64,000 nucleotides of DNA from Symsagittifera roscoffensis (taxonomy: Eukaryota; Xenacoelomorpha; Acoela; Convolutidae), in the NCBI RefSeq assembly GCF_963678635.1, contig NC_087070.1:21561461-21625460 (forward strand), given 5' to 3'. The stretch's first letter is position 1, and each line of letters starts with the position of its first letter. A model generated the notes under the pieces. It did no database searches and had not been told where the DNA came from. It was given only the letters and a program-made list of their open reading frames with translations. Positions 46,540-59,264 of the stretch are shown in pieces. A program made the position numbers and the translations under genes.

Positions 46540-47084
46540 ATACAAAAACTATTCAACGAAATACGCATGAAAATTTCAGTTTCCTGATAAAATGTATCAA
46601 TTGTGGCAAAATAAATCGGCTCAGTAACTTCTCCAAACTAATTTTGATGCTAGTTGATAACACTAGTTGACCCAGCGAATGTGTTGTTTAATGGGCAATA
46701 TACCCGTTTGAAGCTTCACTGGGTGTGGGGAAAATTTTTCTGAATTATTTTTTATGTTGAAAAAAAATTGATCAAATTGCTGTGAAAAACTGTTCGAGAT
46801 ATGGAAAAGAACAGTTGGGACACTCAAGATTTGGCCTGATACACGCAGGGTAATGTTTTCCCCAGACAATTTTTGACTTTATAACTGGCTATTTTTGGCG
46901 GAACTTTTATTGAACATTCTAACACTGAACCTTGCTTAGGTCATAAAACTCTGAAATTATCTTCCATTCGACAAATTTATTGTAGTTGTGAGTATTTGAA
47001 AATGGTCAATTTCACCATTTATTACGTCAAGCTTTCGACTTTACTATTTACGGTGGGATTTGCGGGAAAACAAGGATAGCCGGT

Positions 47085-47320
47085 TGCTACGCAAGCAGCT
47101 CAGATTGTTCCGACCACATCAACCTGAACCGACCACAAGCAGCATCATTGTTCCGACCACAAGCAGCTCAGATTGTGCCGCCCACATCAATTTAAAAACA
47201 GCACAAAATGTTCCTACCCCATTAAAAAAAATTTCTTCAAAATATCCCGAGAATTTTTCAACCACATTAAAAAAACAGTGTTTATCTTCAAAAGCAGCAC
47301 ATAAAGTTCCGACGACATAA
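47085..47320. repeat. Degenerate minisatellite (GTTCCGACCACA family)
   Basis: Short degenerate repeats of the type CAGCTCAGATTGTTCCGACCACA alternate with AAAGCAGCACATAAAGTTCCGAC. The same block recurs at 51075-51310 in unit C, at 52660-52830, and once near 63370. Confidence 0.6.
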
Positions 47321-48020
47321 AAACATTCTTCTTCTTCAAAGAAGTGCCTTTTTTTTGGTGGGTTGAAAAAACTATAAAAAACGCAGAAAGCTAGTGATTT
47401 GGGCATAACTGGCGAAAGTTGCATTCAACATCTGAATAACAAACAAAACAATTTAGAAAAAAATTCAACTAAAAATTTCTGAATTTTTTAAATTTATATG
47501 AATAAAACTTTTAAAACAATTTTTAATGCTAATTTAGCACTAAAAATAGCTTCAAAAATCTTTTTTCAGCCTAAATGACCGATTATTCAATTACAAAAGT
47601 TAATCGCTCGCAACTTGGTCGAAATTCAAACCTTTCAAACCGGTTTTCCTCGGCACCGATAATTTTTATGAAATTTTTTGAAGTCGTTCAATTTATGAGT
47701 TAAAGAGCTATATTATCGTATATCACTTGTTTCAATGATCATTTGTAGTACTCAAAGTGGAGATTAGTGGAATTCATAACAAAAAAGGAAAAAAATAAGT
47801 ATTTATTACCAAATCGAAACTTTTTAATTACGAAATTTTTTGGAGATTAATCAAACTTGAAGTTTATAAAATAATTTTAGAGTTTCGAAGTTTTAACAGG
47901 ATTGATTTCTTGTCGCTGTCATAGAAAAATTCTGTTCTTCATCTGATTGCGTTATAGTCGAAACTCCCTTTTAAGGATGTCACATCCTGCCGCCATTTGA
48001 GTCTTCAGATTGACTCACGA

Positions 48021-51000
48021 ATGTCTTCCCTTGTTGGTTCTTGGCTTTCTTACTCTGATTAGTATGTAGATACCTGGTGAGTGTAGCTCGCAACTCTCCC
48101 TCTAAAACTGTACGGCAGAGATCGAGTCACAGTTTCAGCCTTAAACAAAGAATCACATCTCGTCGTGTTTTCTAGCGATGAGCCATACTTCCTCACATGT
48201 GGTATCGCATCTCCTTTCATTGTCACCAAAACGCGCCCAAACTGTGTATTACGGAACATTACGCGCCCAAACTGTGTTTTGTGAATTATTATAAGCAGAT
48301 TCCACAACAAGTAAGCTCTCCTTGTTTTTGTTTTGTTTTTTCGTTTGTCGAACAATGTTGCTTCGAGCTGGCCGACCTTAGCGTGGCTCATGGTGCCCGA
48401 CAGGACTGGTGCCCGACAGGACTGAAATTCGGACTGAAAGAGACGGACTGACTCGGAATCATCCCTCAAGATCGGAACATAGTCGCGCTCACACTAAAAA
48501 CAAGTCGAACACAAAATCGACGCATTGTCAGAGAACACATGAAATCAATCGAAATTGTTGATAAAAATAATACTAGATGTGTTTCCTAGGTAAAAACACG
48601 TGTGCCATTACTTCTAAACAATTCTTGTATTGTGAGATTTTATCGTCTTCCTAAATGTCTTTTCTGGATGCAGGCTTTGACTGGTGACTCGCTTTCTTTT
48701 CATTTTCTTCCTCCAGATGTATTAAACTGTATATTGTGAGTGTGACTTAGTATCGGATTGAATCAATGTATGTTTGTATTTGTCTCCCTCTCACTCTTCT
48801 GCACACTAATTTTCCCGTCAAGGCCAAGTTTTCTAGGTCCTGTTTTCTGTTGGCCCAAGAAGTTCAGCTGTCGCATCATAAGTTTCACAAAAACTGATAT
48901 CTTCTAGATAAAAAACGAATCTTTACTGATATAGATGTAGAGTCGAACTGAATGCTTATGCTTACGACTATTTAACTTATTTGGTTGTGTCAACTGACGC
49001 ACAGCTTGCTAGCTTAAGCTTTTTAAGTTATATATTGTTCAATACAAGATTTCAATTCAGTTGTGTCTTTGACTCTCAGGTCAAGTTTTTTAGTTCTAGG
49101 TCAATACATCCCCCACTCTGGAAGTATTGTTGGTAACACAGTCAATCGCTTAGTTTCAACAATAATCTCTACTACCGAATCTAAAATAACTTGGGGATTA
49201 ATCAAACTTGATGTTCATCAAATAAATTTGTTGTTTCGAAATTTTAACAGGATTGATTTCTTGTCCGTGTCATAGAAGAACTCTGTTCTCCATCTGGTTC
49301 CACCAAGTCGAAACTCCCCGTTTATTGATGTCACAACAAATCCTGTCATCATCTGAGTCTTCAGATGAACTCGCAAATGTCTTTCCTCCAGGTTTTCAGT
49401 GTTTTTTACCCTGATTACTATGTACATAACTGGTGAGTGTAGCTCGGAGCTTTTCCCCAAAAACTGCCGGGCAACGAACTCGTTTCAATTCCAGTCTTAA
49501 GCATCCAATCACATCTTGCCACATGTATATACGCATCTCCTTTCATTGCCACGGTTAAGCTGTTTGTGATCTGTTGAATATCTATATTTCACGTCAATAA
49601 CTTTACAATTCATCGAGTCTCGTACTCTCACAATTTATCGTAGGCTCTCTTTGCTCCTGGATTTTCTCTTCTTTGATTAAATCGGCCGTTCGGTTCGTCA
49701 ACTTTTTGTGTACATCGTCCCATCATCACTATTTCTATGTCTCGTAACAGGAAGCATCTCTAGTTCTGGTGGTCCAGGAACCGTATGATCATAATTTAGT
49801 GAAAATATTTCTGTTTTTTGGAGTATGAATACAGTATGAATTCTTGCAAATATCAGTTTTTTGACTCATGGAAAAATATCAGTTACCCGATCTAAAGCAT
49901 CGAACTCGAGCTTTAAAAGATTCAAACTAGAAACACGATGACTGATGAAATATTCCCACTAAATAATGGTCATACGGCTACGGGACCACCAGTACTAGAG
50001 ATGCATGCAGTTACGAGATATGCAGAAAAAATGATGATACGCAGAAAAAGTGTTGTTCAAAAAAACTGACTAAGAGCGACTCAGGAGAAAATTTTATCGT
50101 GTTCATAACCAGTTCTTTTATAATTTGTTTATCAGAAGCATAATTTTTTCAGAGCTTGATAATTTTTTCTATACTTAACAGATTTTATAATACAAAACAG
50201 GGGCGGATTTAGGGAGGGGGCGAACGCTTTCCCCTCGTGGATTCGACCCCCTGCCGACCCAAAGGGTCCCATCTTCGGTACTTTTAAGAAATCCAGTTTT
50301 GGCCGACCAACCTTAAAATTTTTCTAAAGGCGCCTTTGGCGCCAATATATACTAATTTTGAGGGGGGAGCGCGCGCCAAAAAAACGCAATTTTTCGGTCA
50401 AAATTTTCCAAAAAGTGCCTAAAAACGCCTTTTTTGGGCTATTTTTTTCATAAATTTGCCTGCGTTGCACAAATTTTGGCCAATATAACATTAAAACAGT
50501 GCTTTGGGAGAGCTCGAAAAATCAATTTGGTCGACCTAAAAAAAAGTCGACTACGTTTTCGAAAATTTTTTGAAAATCTGCCCCCCTCGAGAAAATCCTA
50601 GATCCGCCCCTGATACAAAAACTATTCAACGAAATACGCATGAAAATTTCTGTTTCCTGATAAAATGTATCAATTGTGCCAAAATAAATCGGCTCAGTAA
50701 CTTCTCCAAATTAATTTTGATGCTAGTTGATAACACTAGTTGACCCAGCGAATGTGTTGTTTAATGGGCAATATACCCCTTTGAAGCTTACACTGGGTGT
50801 GGGGAAAAATTTTCTGAATTATTTTTTTTGACTTTATAACTGGCTATTTTGGCGGATCTTTTATTGAACATTCTAACACTGAACATTGCTTAGGTCATAA
50901 AAATCTGAAATTATCTTCCATTTGACAAATTTATTGTAGTTGTGAGTATTTGAAATTGATCAATTTCACCATTTATCACGTCAAGCTTTTGACTTTACTA

Positions 51001-51540
51001 TTTACGGTGGGATTTGCGGGAATTTAAGGCAAATCGAACGCCGCTCTAAATTAAAACAAGGATAGCCGGTTGCTACGCAAGCAGCTCAGATTGTTCCGAC
51101 CACATCAATCTGAACCGACCACAAGCAGCATCATTGCTCCGACCACAAGCAGCTCAGAGTTGTTCCGCCTACATTAATTTAAAAACAGCACAAAATGTTC
51201 CTACCCCATTAAAAAAAATTTCTTCAAAATATCCCGAGAATTTTTCAACCACATTAAAAAAACAGTGTTTATCTTCAAAAGCAGCACAGAAAGTTCCGAC
51301 GACATAAAAACATTCTTCTTTTTCAAAGAAGTGCCGTTTCTTTTTTTTTGTGGGTTGAAATAACTATAAAAAACGTAGAAAGCTAGTGATTTGGGCATAA
51401 CTGGTGAAAATTGCACTCAACAACTGAATAACAAACAAAACAATTGAGAAAAAAATTCAACTAAAAATTTCTAAATTTTTTAAATTTATGTGAATAAAAC
51501 TTTTACAACATTTTTTAATGCTAATTTAGCGCTGAACATA
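48021..51540. repeat. Array unit C
   Basis: Near-identical to unit B, with small deletions (for example the ORF-like block after 50820 is about 50 bp shorter). It includes the second copy of the same MITE insertion. Confidence 0.75.
50198..50612 (-). mobile_element. hAT-type MITE, duplicate of the 46122 insertion
   Basis: Same ends and the same ATACAAAA flanks as the copy at 46122, so it was copied by segmental duplication and not by a new transposition. The G and C runs are much shorter here. Confidence 0.85.
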
Positions 51541-52505
51541 GCTCCAAAAATCTTTTTCTAGCCTAAATGACCGATTATTTAATTACAAACGTTAATCGCG
51601 CGCGACTTGTTCGAAACTCAAACCTTTCAAACCGGTTTTCCTCGGCACCAGTAGTATTTTTGAAATTTTTGAAGTCGTTCAATTTATGAGTTAAAGAGCT
51701 ATATTATCGTTCAACTTATATCAATGATCATTTGTAGTACCCAAAGTGGAAATAAGTGGAAATCAAAACAAAAAATAAAAAAATAAAAAACGCTCAAATA
51801 CAAAATTACTGCCCATTTTCAATGGCCGGACCTAAAAAGTTAGTCAATTGGTCGTATTTTGCCAATTCAAACGTGAAATTTATCAGAGAAAATTTCATGG
51901 AAAAAACTTACCTGTTTTTAAAAAAACTTTTTCTCTAACGAAAAACGACTTCAGGCCCAGTCGAACAGCAGACAAAACATTCACGGCTTGGTCTTGATAT
52001 AAGAGCAGTCATTATTTTTTTAGCTCCAAAAATCTTTTTCTAGCCTAAATGACCGATTATTTAATTACAAACGTTAATCGCGCGCGACTTGTTCGAAACT
52101 CAAACCTTTCAAACCGGTTTTCCTCGGCAACAGTAATTTTTTTGAAATTTTTTGAAGTCGTTCAATTTATGAGTTAAAGAGCTATATTATCACTCAACTT
52201 GAATCAATGATCATTTGTAGTACCCAAAGTGGAAATAAGTGGAAATCAAAACAAAAAATAAAAAAATAAAAAACGCTCAAATACAAAATTACTGCCCATT
52301 TTCAATGGCCGGACCTAAAAAGTTAGTCAATTGGTCGTATTTTGCCAATTCAAACGTGAAATTTATCAGAGAAAATTTTATGGAAAAAACTTACCTGTTT
52401 TTAAAAAAACTTTTTCTATAACGAAAAACGACTTCAGGCCCAGTCGAACAGCAGACGAAACATTCAAGGCCTGGTCTTGATATAAGAGCAGTCATTATTT
52501 TTTGT
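51541..52505. repeat. 482-bp tandem duplication
   Basis: Two nearly identical tandem copies (51541-52022 and 52023-52505) begin GCTCCAAAAATCTTTTTCTA. A 60-codon ORF is the same in both but only reflects recent duplication. A more diverged third copy lies at 52850-53230, and the start of the unit is also present at 47550-47760 in array unit B. Confidence 0.85.
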
Positions 52506-52659
52506 AAGTTTCAAAACTTTTCAAAACAAACTTCCAAACAATTTTGAGTTTCTGTTTTCTAGCTCATTACTCTTTATGTGAAGTTCAACGTGTTGCATTT
52601 AGGGTGCATGAGAATAGAAATGAGACCACGGCTTATTTCAATGAAAGAAGAATTGAATA

Positions 52660-53230
52660 TTCCCACCACATTAAGAGGGCAGTTTTCTTCTCCAAAAGCA
52701 GCACAGAATGCTCCGACCGATTTCAAAAAAAACTAATCTTCCTCTTCAAAATATTCTAAGAATATTTCGACCACATTAAAAACAAACAATGATTTCTTCA
52801 AAAACAGCTCAAATCATTCCGACCACATTTGCATTCTACGTTTATCTCGGCACCTGGATCCTTTTTGAAAAACTTTTGAAGTTGTTCAATTTATGACTTA
52901 AAGAGGTTTGTAATGGTATATCACTCAACATGTTCCAAAGATAATTTGTGGAACCTAATTTTGAGCGGAAAAAAATAACATAAATAAAAAACCAAAAGAA
53001 AAACACATCAAAACCAAAATTTTTGCCTTTTTTCAATGGTTGGAACAAAAAAAAGTCAGTCGATTGATCGTATTTTGTCGATTCAAACGTTGAAATTAGC
53101 AGAGGAAGTTTAATGAAGAAAAAACTATTACCTCAGGAAAATGCTGAGCGGCAGTCGAAACGTTCATGTCTTGGCGTTGATTTAAGAGCAGTTTTGCTTT
53201 TTTTTTAGTTTCAATACATTTCAAAACAAA
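52660..53230. repeat. Minisatellite block and diverged third copy of the 482-bp unit
   Basis: GTTCCGACCACA-family repeats occupy 52660-52830. From 52850 the sequence follows the 482-bp unit (TTGAAGTTGTTCAATTTATGA, TCGATTCAAACGTTGAAATT) with many substitutions. Confidence 0.6.
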
Positions 53231-56200
53231 CTTTGAAAAATGTGAAATTTTCATTTCGAATTTTTTTTGGACAGTTCCCCCTCAGGCGCTATGTAATGGG
53301 CAAAGTAACGCAGTTAGCGTGCATGAAGGTAAAAATAAGACAACGCACCTTGCCCCAATACAATTTGAAAAAAAATTGAACCGGTTTCAATTGCTATTTC
53401 CGCGTTAACAGCAAGAATATAGCACAAAGATCTGTTATGATTGATGTGTTTTCACTTTTCTTAAATGAGGGAGAAGATAATAAATCAGTGCACATCTGAA
53501 ACAAATACGATTTGAATTAACGAGTAATTATGATTTAATTTTGGGGTTGCAGCTTTTGCAATCAGCGAGTTTGGATCATTAACTTGTGGCAGCATTTTAA
53601 GAATGAAATTGCTGTGAAAATGTAATAACTACAATATTTGATTGTTTGTTTTATCAAAAATTAAATTATTGGTTGTATTTTGATAGATGATTGTTTGTTC
53701 TGCAACTAAGTTTTAGAAACCCGTAGAAAAAAAGTATATAGATCAGTTAAACGCTTAAATTGCTCACTTACATAAAGGAGAAAATCGTTGGCAAACATGA
53801 GTGTTGTAGATTATTATGAGATAAAAACGTAGACTTTATTCAAGCGACAGTGAGTTTTTTTTAAATAGAAGGTAGTTCAAATTCAAACAAATTAATTGAC
53901 AGCTTTTTAACGGCAAACAAAAAAACTGGCAGAAAATAGATGAATAATCATTTAAAAAAAAACATACAAAAATTTCTTAATTTTTCCGCTGTGTAATGTA
54001 CAAAATGATTTTTTTTGAACAAATTCCCGGCTCAACTGAAATGCAAAGTTTTATTTTGTTGCTTAAACTTTGATAAAATACAATAAATTGCGCGCCATCT
54101 ATTACTACTGACTAAAACGGTTTTCGAAAAATGGTCGAAGATGAAAGATCCAATTAGTTTTGAGCTTGGAATATGACTTCTATCCTTTCCTAACACTTCA
54201 AAAGCTTTAAACGATTTTTCTATAACCGCAAGCTGTAAAGTTGAAGTCTTTGGCTCTTTTTCCACAATGGCTCTTTTTCTCTCCCCACCAGCCAGTTTTG
54301 ATTAGTAAAATTTTGTTCACATTATCGGATTGTTACAAAAATTTGTATGTGGATTAATTAGGTTATGACAAACATATTTAGTCTTCATTATTTAACCTTG
54401 TAAAACCCCTCGTTATAACATAAAATTGATATATATGTGAGCTGGAGGGGAGGAGAAAAAGAGCCACCACACCGATCACAAATATTAAGTCAATTTCTTC
54501 GAAATTCGGAACAATAAAAAATATTATTATACCTCCATGAAAACAACCTCAAAATTCAATTTTTTTTCTGGATAACTTTAGCAAAATTATCGATTTACAT
54601 TTCGTAAAAATTTTAAATTGCCTAAACTTTTAATTCGTGTCGTTTCCTTGCTAAAAGAATAGTACACAATCAATGATAGCTTTTTATATAATGGAGTGTT
54701 CGTATTTTTGAGAAAGCTGATTTTCTGAATAATCACTATAGGTTTTCTTGTGAAATTTCTGACTGGCGGCTACTGTCTATTTGTTCTTTCGTCATCGCCA
54801 GCATGAAAAGCAATCAGTGCGTTCTGGACTCTTCCTGGCGTGAAGAGCGATAATAATCGATAATGCCCTAATTTGTTCCCAATAAATCCACACTTTTGCC
54901 CGCAATTTGTTTTTTATTGATCTCTGCGTGCGAATTTGTCACAGAGATAACACTCGCTGTCTTAACTAAGAGCATTTATATTGAGACTTGGCAGTTATTT
55001 CGAGATAAAATTCAAATTTGGCGCTCTATCTCTCGCTTAAAGGTGTCGTAAAAGATTAGAAATTTTTAATAAAAATCACTTTTCGTTTTCTGAATTTTAA
55101 TTAACCGCACTTTATGTCTGCCATATAGATTTGAATAGATAAACTAATCGAATATTTACTATTGTAAAAGTTATATTAATTTCGCTAAAAATGTCCAAGA
55201 TGCTCCTAATATCTAGCTAAGTCGCATTAAATAACCCTTAAGCACCGAAAGATAATGTTAATTTATAGATGTATATACACGACGATGTATAAAAAACTAT
55301 ACACGACGATGTATAGTTTTTTTGGGCTTCGAACATACTCAAAACTATCGGTAAAAATTATTTTAAATTTTTAACTATTTGTCCCTCAGTCGAGTAGCTT
55401 TTATTCAAAAGTTAAAAACAGGGAACAAATATTTCAAGGACTATAGTTTTGTTAAAAGTGAATTTTGTAAGTCGTTGTAAAAAAATTTTAAAAGTTTTAG
55501 GGACTTTTATTCAACTCGGGTATAAAGGTTTGCAAACATAAGGGCTTGCAATTTATTGCCCCTAAATAAATAGATTTGGAACACTTAACCATTTTAAATG
55601 GGCAATAAATTTACATTGGCTTTTCGGGAGGTGGTCTTTCGAGGGGAGTCCGAAAAATCAATTTCGTTCAGTCGGCCTTAACAAAATCCACTATTATTAA
55701 ATCAGTTTTTCAAAATCGGCAAATCCACTATCATCCGTGTCCTCGCTCATATTGACTTTTCAATTTTGGGCTCTTTTTTCCGCTATTTTGCTTGTTTTTA
55801 CCGACTTGACTTGTTTTTTACCGAGAGGATATAAAGGTTTTAGATAACACCAAAACTTAAAATTGAAGAAATTTTGGCGCCACGGCTTCCGGTTGCTGAA
55901 CAAACTATCATTTCACAATGTTTCCATCCTTTTAGCTCTTAATTGATTTGAAGTTTTAATATTTTTGCTCATCCGCTTTTGTAGCCATAAGGTATTTTAA
56001 ATACTTGATAAAAACTCAGTATAAATAGGATGTACATTAGCTCTAGAGGCGATAAATATTATCATTTTTTGATTGAATAACTAACTTTAGATTGACAATA
56101 TGAGAACAATTTGCGCAATTAAGGAAAAATAAATAAACGGACTTGATTGTTTTTCCTGTATTCAACTTGAAAAATGAGATAAATTTAATCTCAGTCGACA

Positions 56201-56900
56201 CGGGTATTCCTCGAGTCTTTTTACTCATTTTGAATAAAGTTCAATTTGATTTTGAGAGATTAAAAGAGCTTAAGAGAAACTGGTCAGCGGTACGATTGTA
56301 GAGGTGATTAACAACTTATTTGATACGCTCATAACTGAATTGTTGATAGTAATCCAAAATACCACATTTTTATAGTTGAAACACCCTATAGTTAAATTTT
56401 TAAATAAAACTTATTCTCATCCTTGTTGTAAATACAAATGTGGACCAAAATCAAGCAGCACCGAATGCTCTCTCCATGATGATTCAAGTAAGATAACTCA
56501 ACATTACAAAAAAAAACAATCAAAAAATTTCAAGCAAAAATTTTTTAATTTTCCTGTTATTTATGTTGAGTCAAGGAAACCGAAATAGGAGAATACTTGC
56601 AAGAAGGAGAGATTGTAATGCGTAAATAAATTGTTTAAATACTAAATTGGGGCCTCATCGCACATCGTGTCCGCGTGTAAACTTGTTGCCCTTTAGCTGA
56701 AAAAGGAAAAATTGAACTAAGTTTTCTGGACACTGAGACGTTTTTATTTTTCTTTTCGAATCCGACCACGATCAATAGTTTTAACCTTTGTTTTAATACC
56801 ACACTTGTTTCCTTGGCGAACTTTTTTGAAGTTTCCAAATCGGGCGAAAACAACAACGTAGTTCATAGTTTCTGCCGGCTATTCTCAGTTATACGCTGAA
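53231..56900. other. AT-rich non-coding region
   Basis: No supported gene. A small direct/inverted element, TATACACGACGATGTATA, occurs twice at 55272-55315. A minus-strand acceptor-like TTTTTCCTTTTTCAG at about 56699-56713 is followed by only a short open stretch. Confidence 0.3.
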
Positions 56901-56984
56901 AACAACAGCGGAAACTAGGCGGAACTTGGGGGGGGGGGGGGGGGGGGAGGAGGTAGGAGGGTAGGAGTTCAACCGCCTTTTGCC

Positions 56985-57686
56985 TCAGTCAGTAATTGGA
57001 CCCCCTAACACTAACAACCCAAAGGGTCCCCGATATGGTTTTATTTAATATCATCAATTTTTTGTCGACCATCCCTAAAATTTGTCTGAAGGGGTCTTTG
57101 GCGCCAATATACACTAATTTTGAGGCACGGGCGGATCAAAGATTTTCTAAAATTTTCGAAAATTTGTCGACCTTTTTTTAGGTCGACCAAATTGATTGTC
57201 CGAGCTCTCCCAAAGTAATAAAAAGACCCTATTTTGGTCAAGTTTTTCGCGCCGCAGGCAAAATTTTGAAAAAAAACAGTCCAAAATGGCGTTTGTAGGC
57301 ACTTTTGGAAAATTTTGACCAACATTTTGGAAAATTTTAACCCCCTCGAAATTAGTATAAATTGGTGCCGAAGGCGCCTTTGGAAACTTTTTAGGGTCCG
57401 CCACCAAATATGGAAATCTCAAAATAAAAAAAGGGGTTGGCAGGGGGTCGAATCCCTGAGAAGGGGTGTCGGCCCCCGCTCCCACCCCTAAATCTTCCCC
57501 TGTTTTGAGGTAAAGCATACGCCGAAAAACGCCTTGATAAACACCTTCCAAAAAGTGGCCAAACATGGCATTTTTGATCTGGTTTTTTTTTCAAACCTTT
57601 TGGCCGACCTAGAAAAAAGGGTAGAGAAATGTTTCGACAAATTTTTGAACATCCATCGCCCCGAGAAAACCCTAAATCCGCCCCTG
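56985..57686 (-). mobile_element. hAT-type MITE (outer), interrupted by another MITE
   Basis: Family blocks in minus orientation run from AAGGGTCCCC near 57020 to AATTTTGAGG at 57125. They resume at 57511 with GTAAAGCATACGCC and end with AAATCCGCCCCTG at 57686. The left terminus is unclear. A long G run near 56930 may belong to it. Confidence 0.65.
57126..57502 (+). mobile_element. hAT-type MITE (inner), nested insertion
   Basis: A 377-bp element starting CACGGGCGGATC and ending AATCTTCCCCTG, flanked by TTTTGAGG at 57118-57125 and 57503-57510. It lies in the opposite orientation to its host element. Confidence 0.8.
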
Positions 57687-57689
57687 CTC

Positions 57690-58709
57690 TCATCTCGGAC
57701 AGAGGGCGGAGCCTTAAATTAAACTTGAAAAATAGGTCAACTTACATAGTCCTCTATGAAAAAAAAAATAAAAACTAAATCAAGATAAGAAGCTCAATCT
57801 GAGCATCAGTCTTCAAGTCCTTCGAGTTTCCTTTAGTCAAAATTTCGAATTTAATTGTGCTCGCAGAAAACTCTGAAGACTAGACACCGAATCGAGTCAA
57901 GCCCATGGTTCAACTGTAATCAATTGTGATCGACCCATACCACGAGCTTGGTTGACACAGACCTCGAATTAATAAAGTGCAATTTGTTTTGCAAAATTCG
58001 TGCCCAAAAAACCCAAAGCTTTTTTAGTCAATCAGGAATTACCTTAAAACTACCGAGTCAACTACTGACAAAAATAAATGAAAGTGAGCGTTTTACGTAG
58101 CCCAACAAAAAAGCTCACTTTAATATGGTTTTTTGTCAATAATTGACTCAGTAGTTTCGGCGTAAAGTAGTTTCGGCATTTTTGTTGTGAAATTTTAGGT
58201 TCGAATGATGCAAAACAAACTACCCTTTTTTAGTTCTGCTAAAGTTACAAGCAAGTTTTGTCTCCACATTTTTTGTTTGAATTCTATCTAATTTGAGAAA
58301 AACGCGTTTTGAATTTCAAGTTGAATGGGTTTTGTTCGGATAATTTAAAACAGAACTATACCTAGAGCATAATGGAAACATAAGTCAAACAAACCGCCAA
58401 AATTTACGTAGAAAAGGTCTACTCGTTCACATTGGAAAATGGTAGATGAAAAATATGATGAACGAAGTGAAAACAGGTGTCCAACTTGATCAAACGCAAC
58501 CGCGCTGAAAATTCATGGAAAATAATCCATTACATTGGATTTTATTGTCGGTCTCTCAACAACTCGAAAACATTGATTATAATTGATTTAAAATTGATTA
58601 TAACAATTCTAATCTTCAAAGCTATGTATTGGATTTTTATTCAATAAAAAACGATTATATTCAGTTTTTTTCAAAATTTTGTCGAAAAAAATGTATTCCA
58701 TTTTAATTT
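57690..58709. other. Non-coding region
   Basis: AT-rich sequence with no gene. A small inverted similarity (TTGACTCAGTAGTTTCGG against ACCGAGTCAACTACTGAC) lies between about 58048 and 58160. Confidence 0.3.
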
Positions 58710-58862
58710 ATGGAAAACCAGGCGGAAGGGATGCTGCGGACCAGGCGGGAGAGATATTGTGGGGGACCTGGGGGGAAGGGGCTTGAAATTAGGGGAGATA
58801 GATTGTCGGGGAGACCTGGTGGAGAAACTGGTGAGGGGTTGGAATTAGGGGCGGGCGTCGAA
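58710..58862 (+). repeat. G-rich minisatellite-like tract
   Basis: About 150 bases with at least seven runs of four or more G, in loose periods of about 26-30 bases (ACCTGG...GGGG). The plus strand could form G-quadruplexes. Collagen-like Pro/Gly-rich frames on either strand follow from composition. Confidence 0.55.
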
Positions 58863-58869
58863 CAAAAGT

Positions 58870-58929
58870 TGTTTCGAAAGTGTTTAACATCTTTCATGAA
58901 ATTGTAAGATGTTAAACACTTTCGAACCA
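58870..58929. repeat. 24-bp near-perfect inverted repeat
   Basis: Arms at 58870-58893 and 58906-58929 pair with one mismatch around a 12-base loop. It follows directly on the G-rich tract. It could be a foldback relic, a precursor-like hairpin or a cruciform site. Confidence 0.7.
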
Positions 58930-59264
58930 ACTCATGAAATAAAAAATAATCTATTATACTGAATAAAAAAAAAGATTATAACCGATTGTAATGAGCTATA
59001 GTAGATTTTTGTTTTTCAAAAACAATCGACTGTTTTGGCCTTAAAATCCATTATGGGTAGTCTAACTTTGTCACAATAAATGATTATCTAGATCGTGTCA
59101 ATCAAAGGCAATCAATAATGTTCAATAGTTTTTCTTGAAAATTTGATGCGGTACAATCAATTTGATCAAAAAATATAGCGAGCTTGGTCAAAGCCAACCT
59201 GCCCTATGTCGAAGAATTATTTTTTTCTATGATTAATTTTTAAGATATACACTAATGAGTATAC

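Larger units (their letters stand above)
43939..48020. repeat. Array unit B
   Basis: The full 4.08-kb unit. It contains two diverged half-monomers, a region at 45550-46120 unique to full units, the intact MITE at 46122-46539, a conserved block to 47050, and a minisatellite block at 47085-47320. Confidence 0.75.
40480..51540. repeat. Segmental tandem array with 4.08-kb units
   Basis: Four units can be followed by shared blocks. Unit 0 is about 40480-41885, diverged and split by a hAT MITE. Unit A is about 41886-43938. Unit B is about 43939-48020. Unit C is about 48021-51540. B and C are near-identical, offset 4081 at their left part and about 3990 to the right. Unit A lacks two internal segments, corresponding to about 45553-46388 and 47050-48020 of unit B. 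Within each unit, two half-monomers of about 1.2-1.35 kb (shared CTGGTGAGTGTAGCTCG) show an older internal duplication. No gene is supported. Confidence 0.8.

Noticed and set aside
48059-48469. 136-codon minus-strand ORF in unit C
   Set aside because: It is interrupted in units A and B, has no recognised content, and lies in tandem repeats.
55272-55320. Paired TATACACGACGATGTATA elements followed by a T run, considered as a terminator
   Set aside because: Bacterial-type terminators do not apply here. It is a small direct/inverted repeat with no linked gene.
56635-56856. Minus-strand exon after a strong TTTTTCCTTTTTCAG acceptor
   Set aside because: Open stretches after the acceptor are short and unrecognised in all frames, and no donor follows.
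58703-58930. Collagen-like Pro/Gly-rich ORFs on both strands
   Set aside because: They are explained by the composition of the G-rich tract and lack a regular Gly-X-Y pattern.
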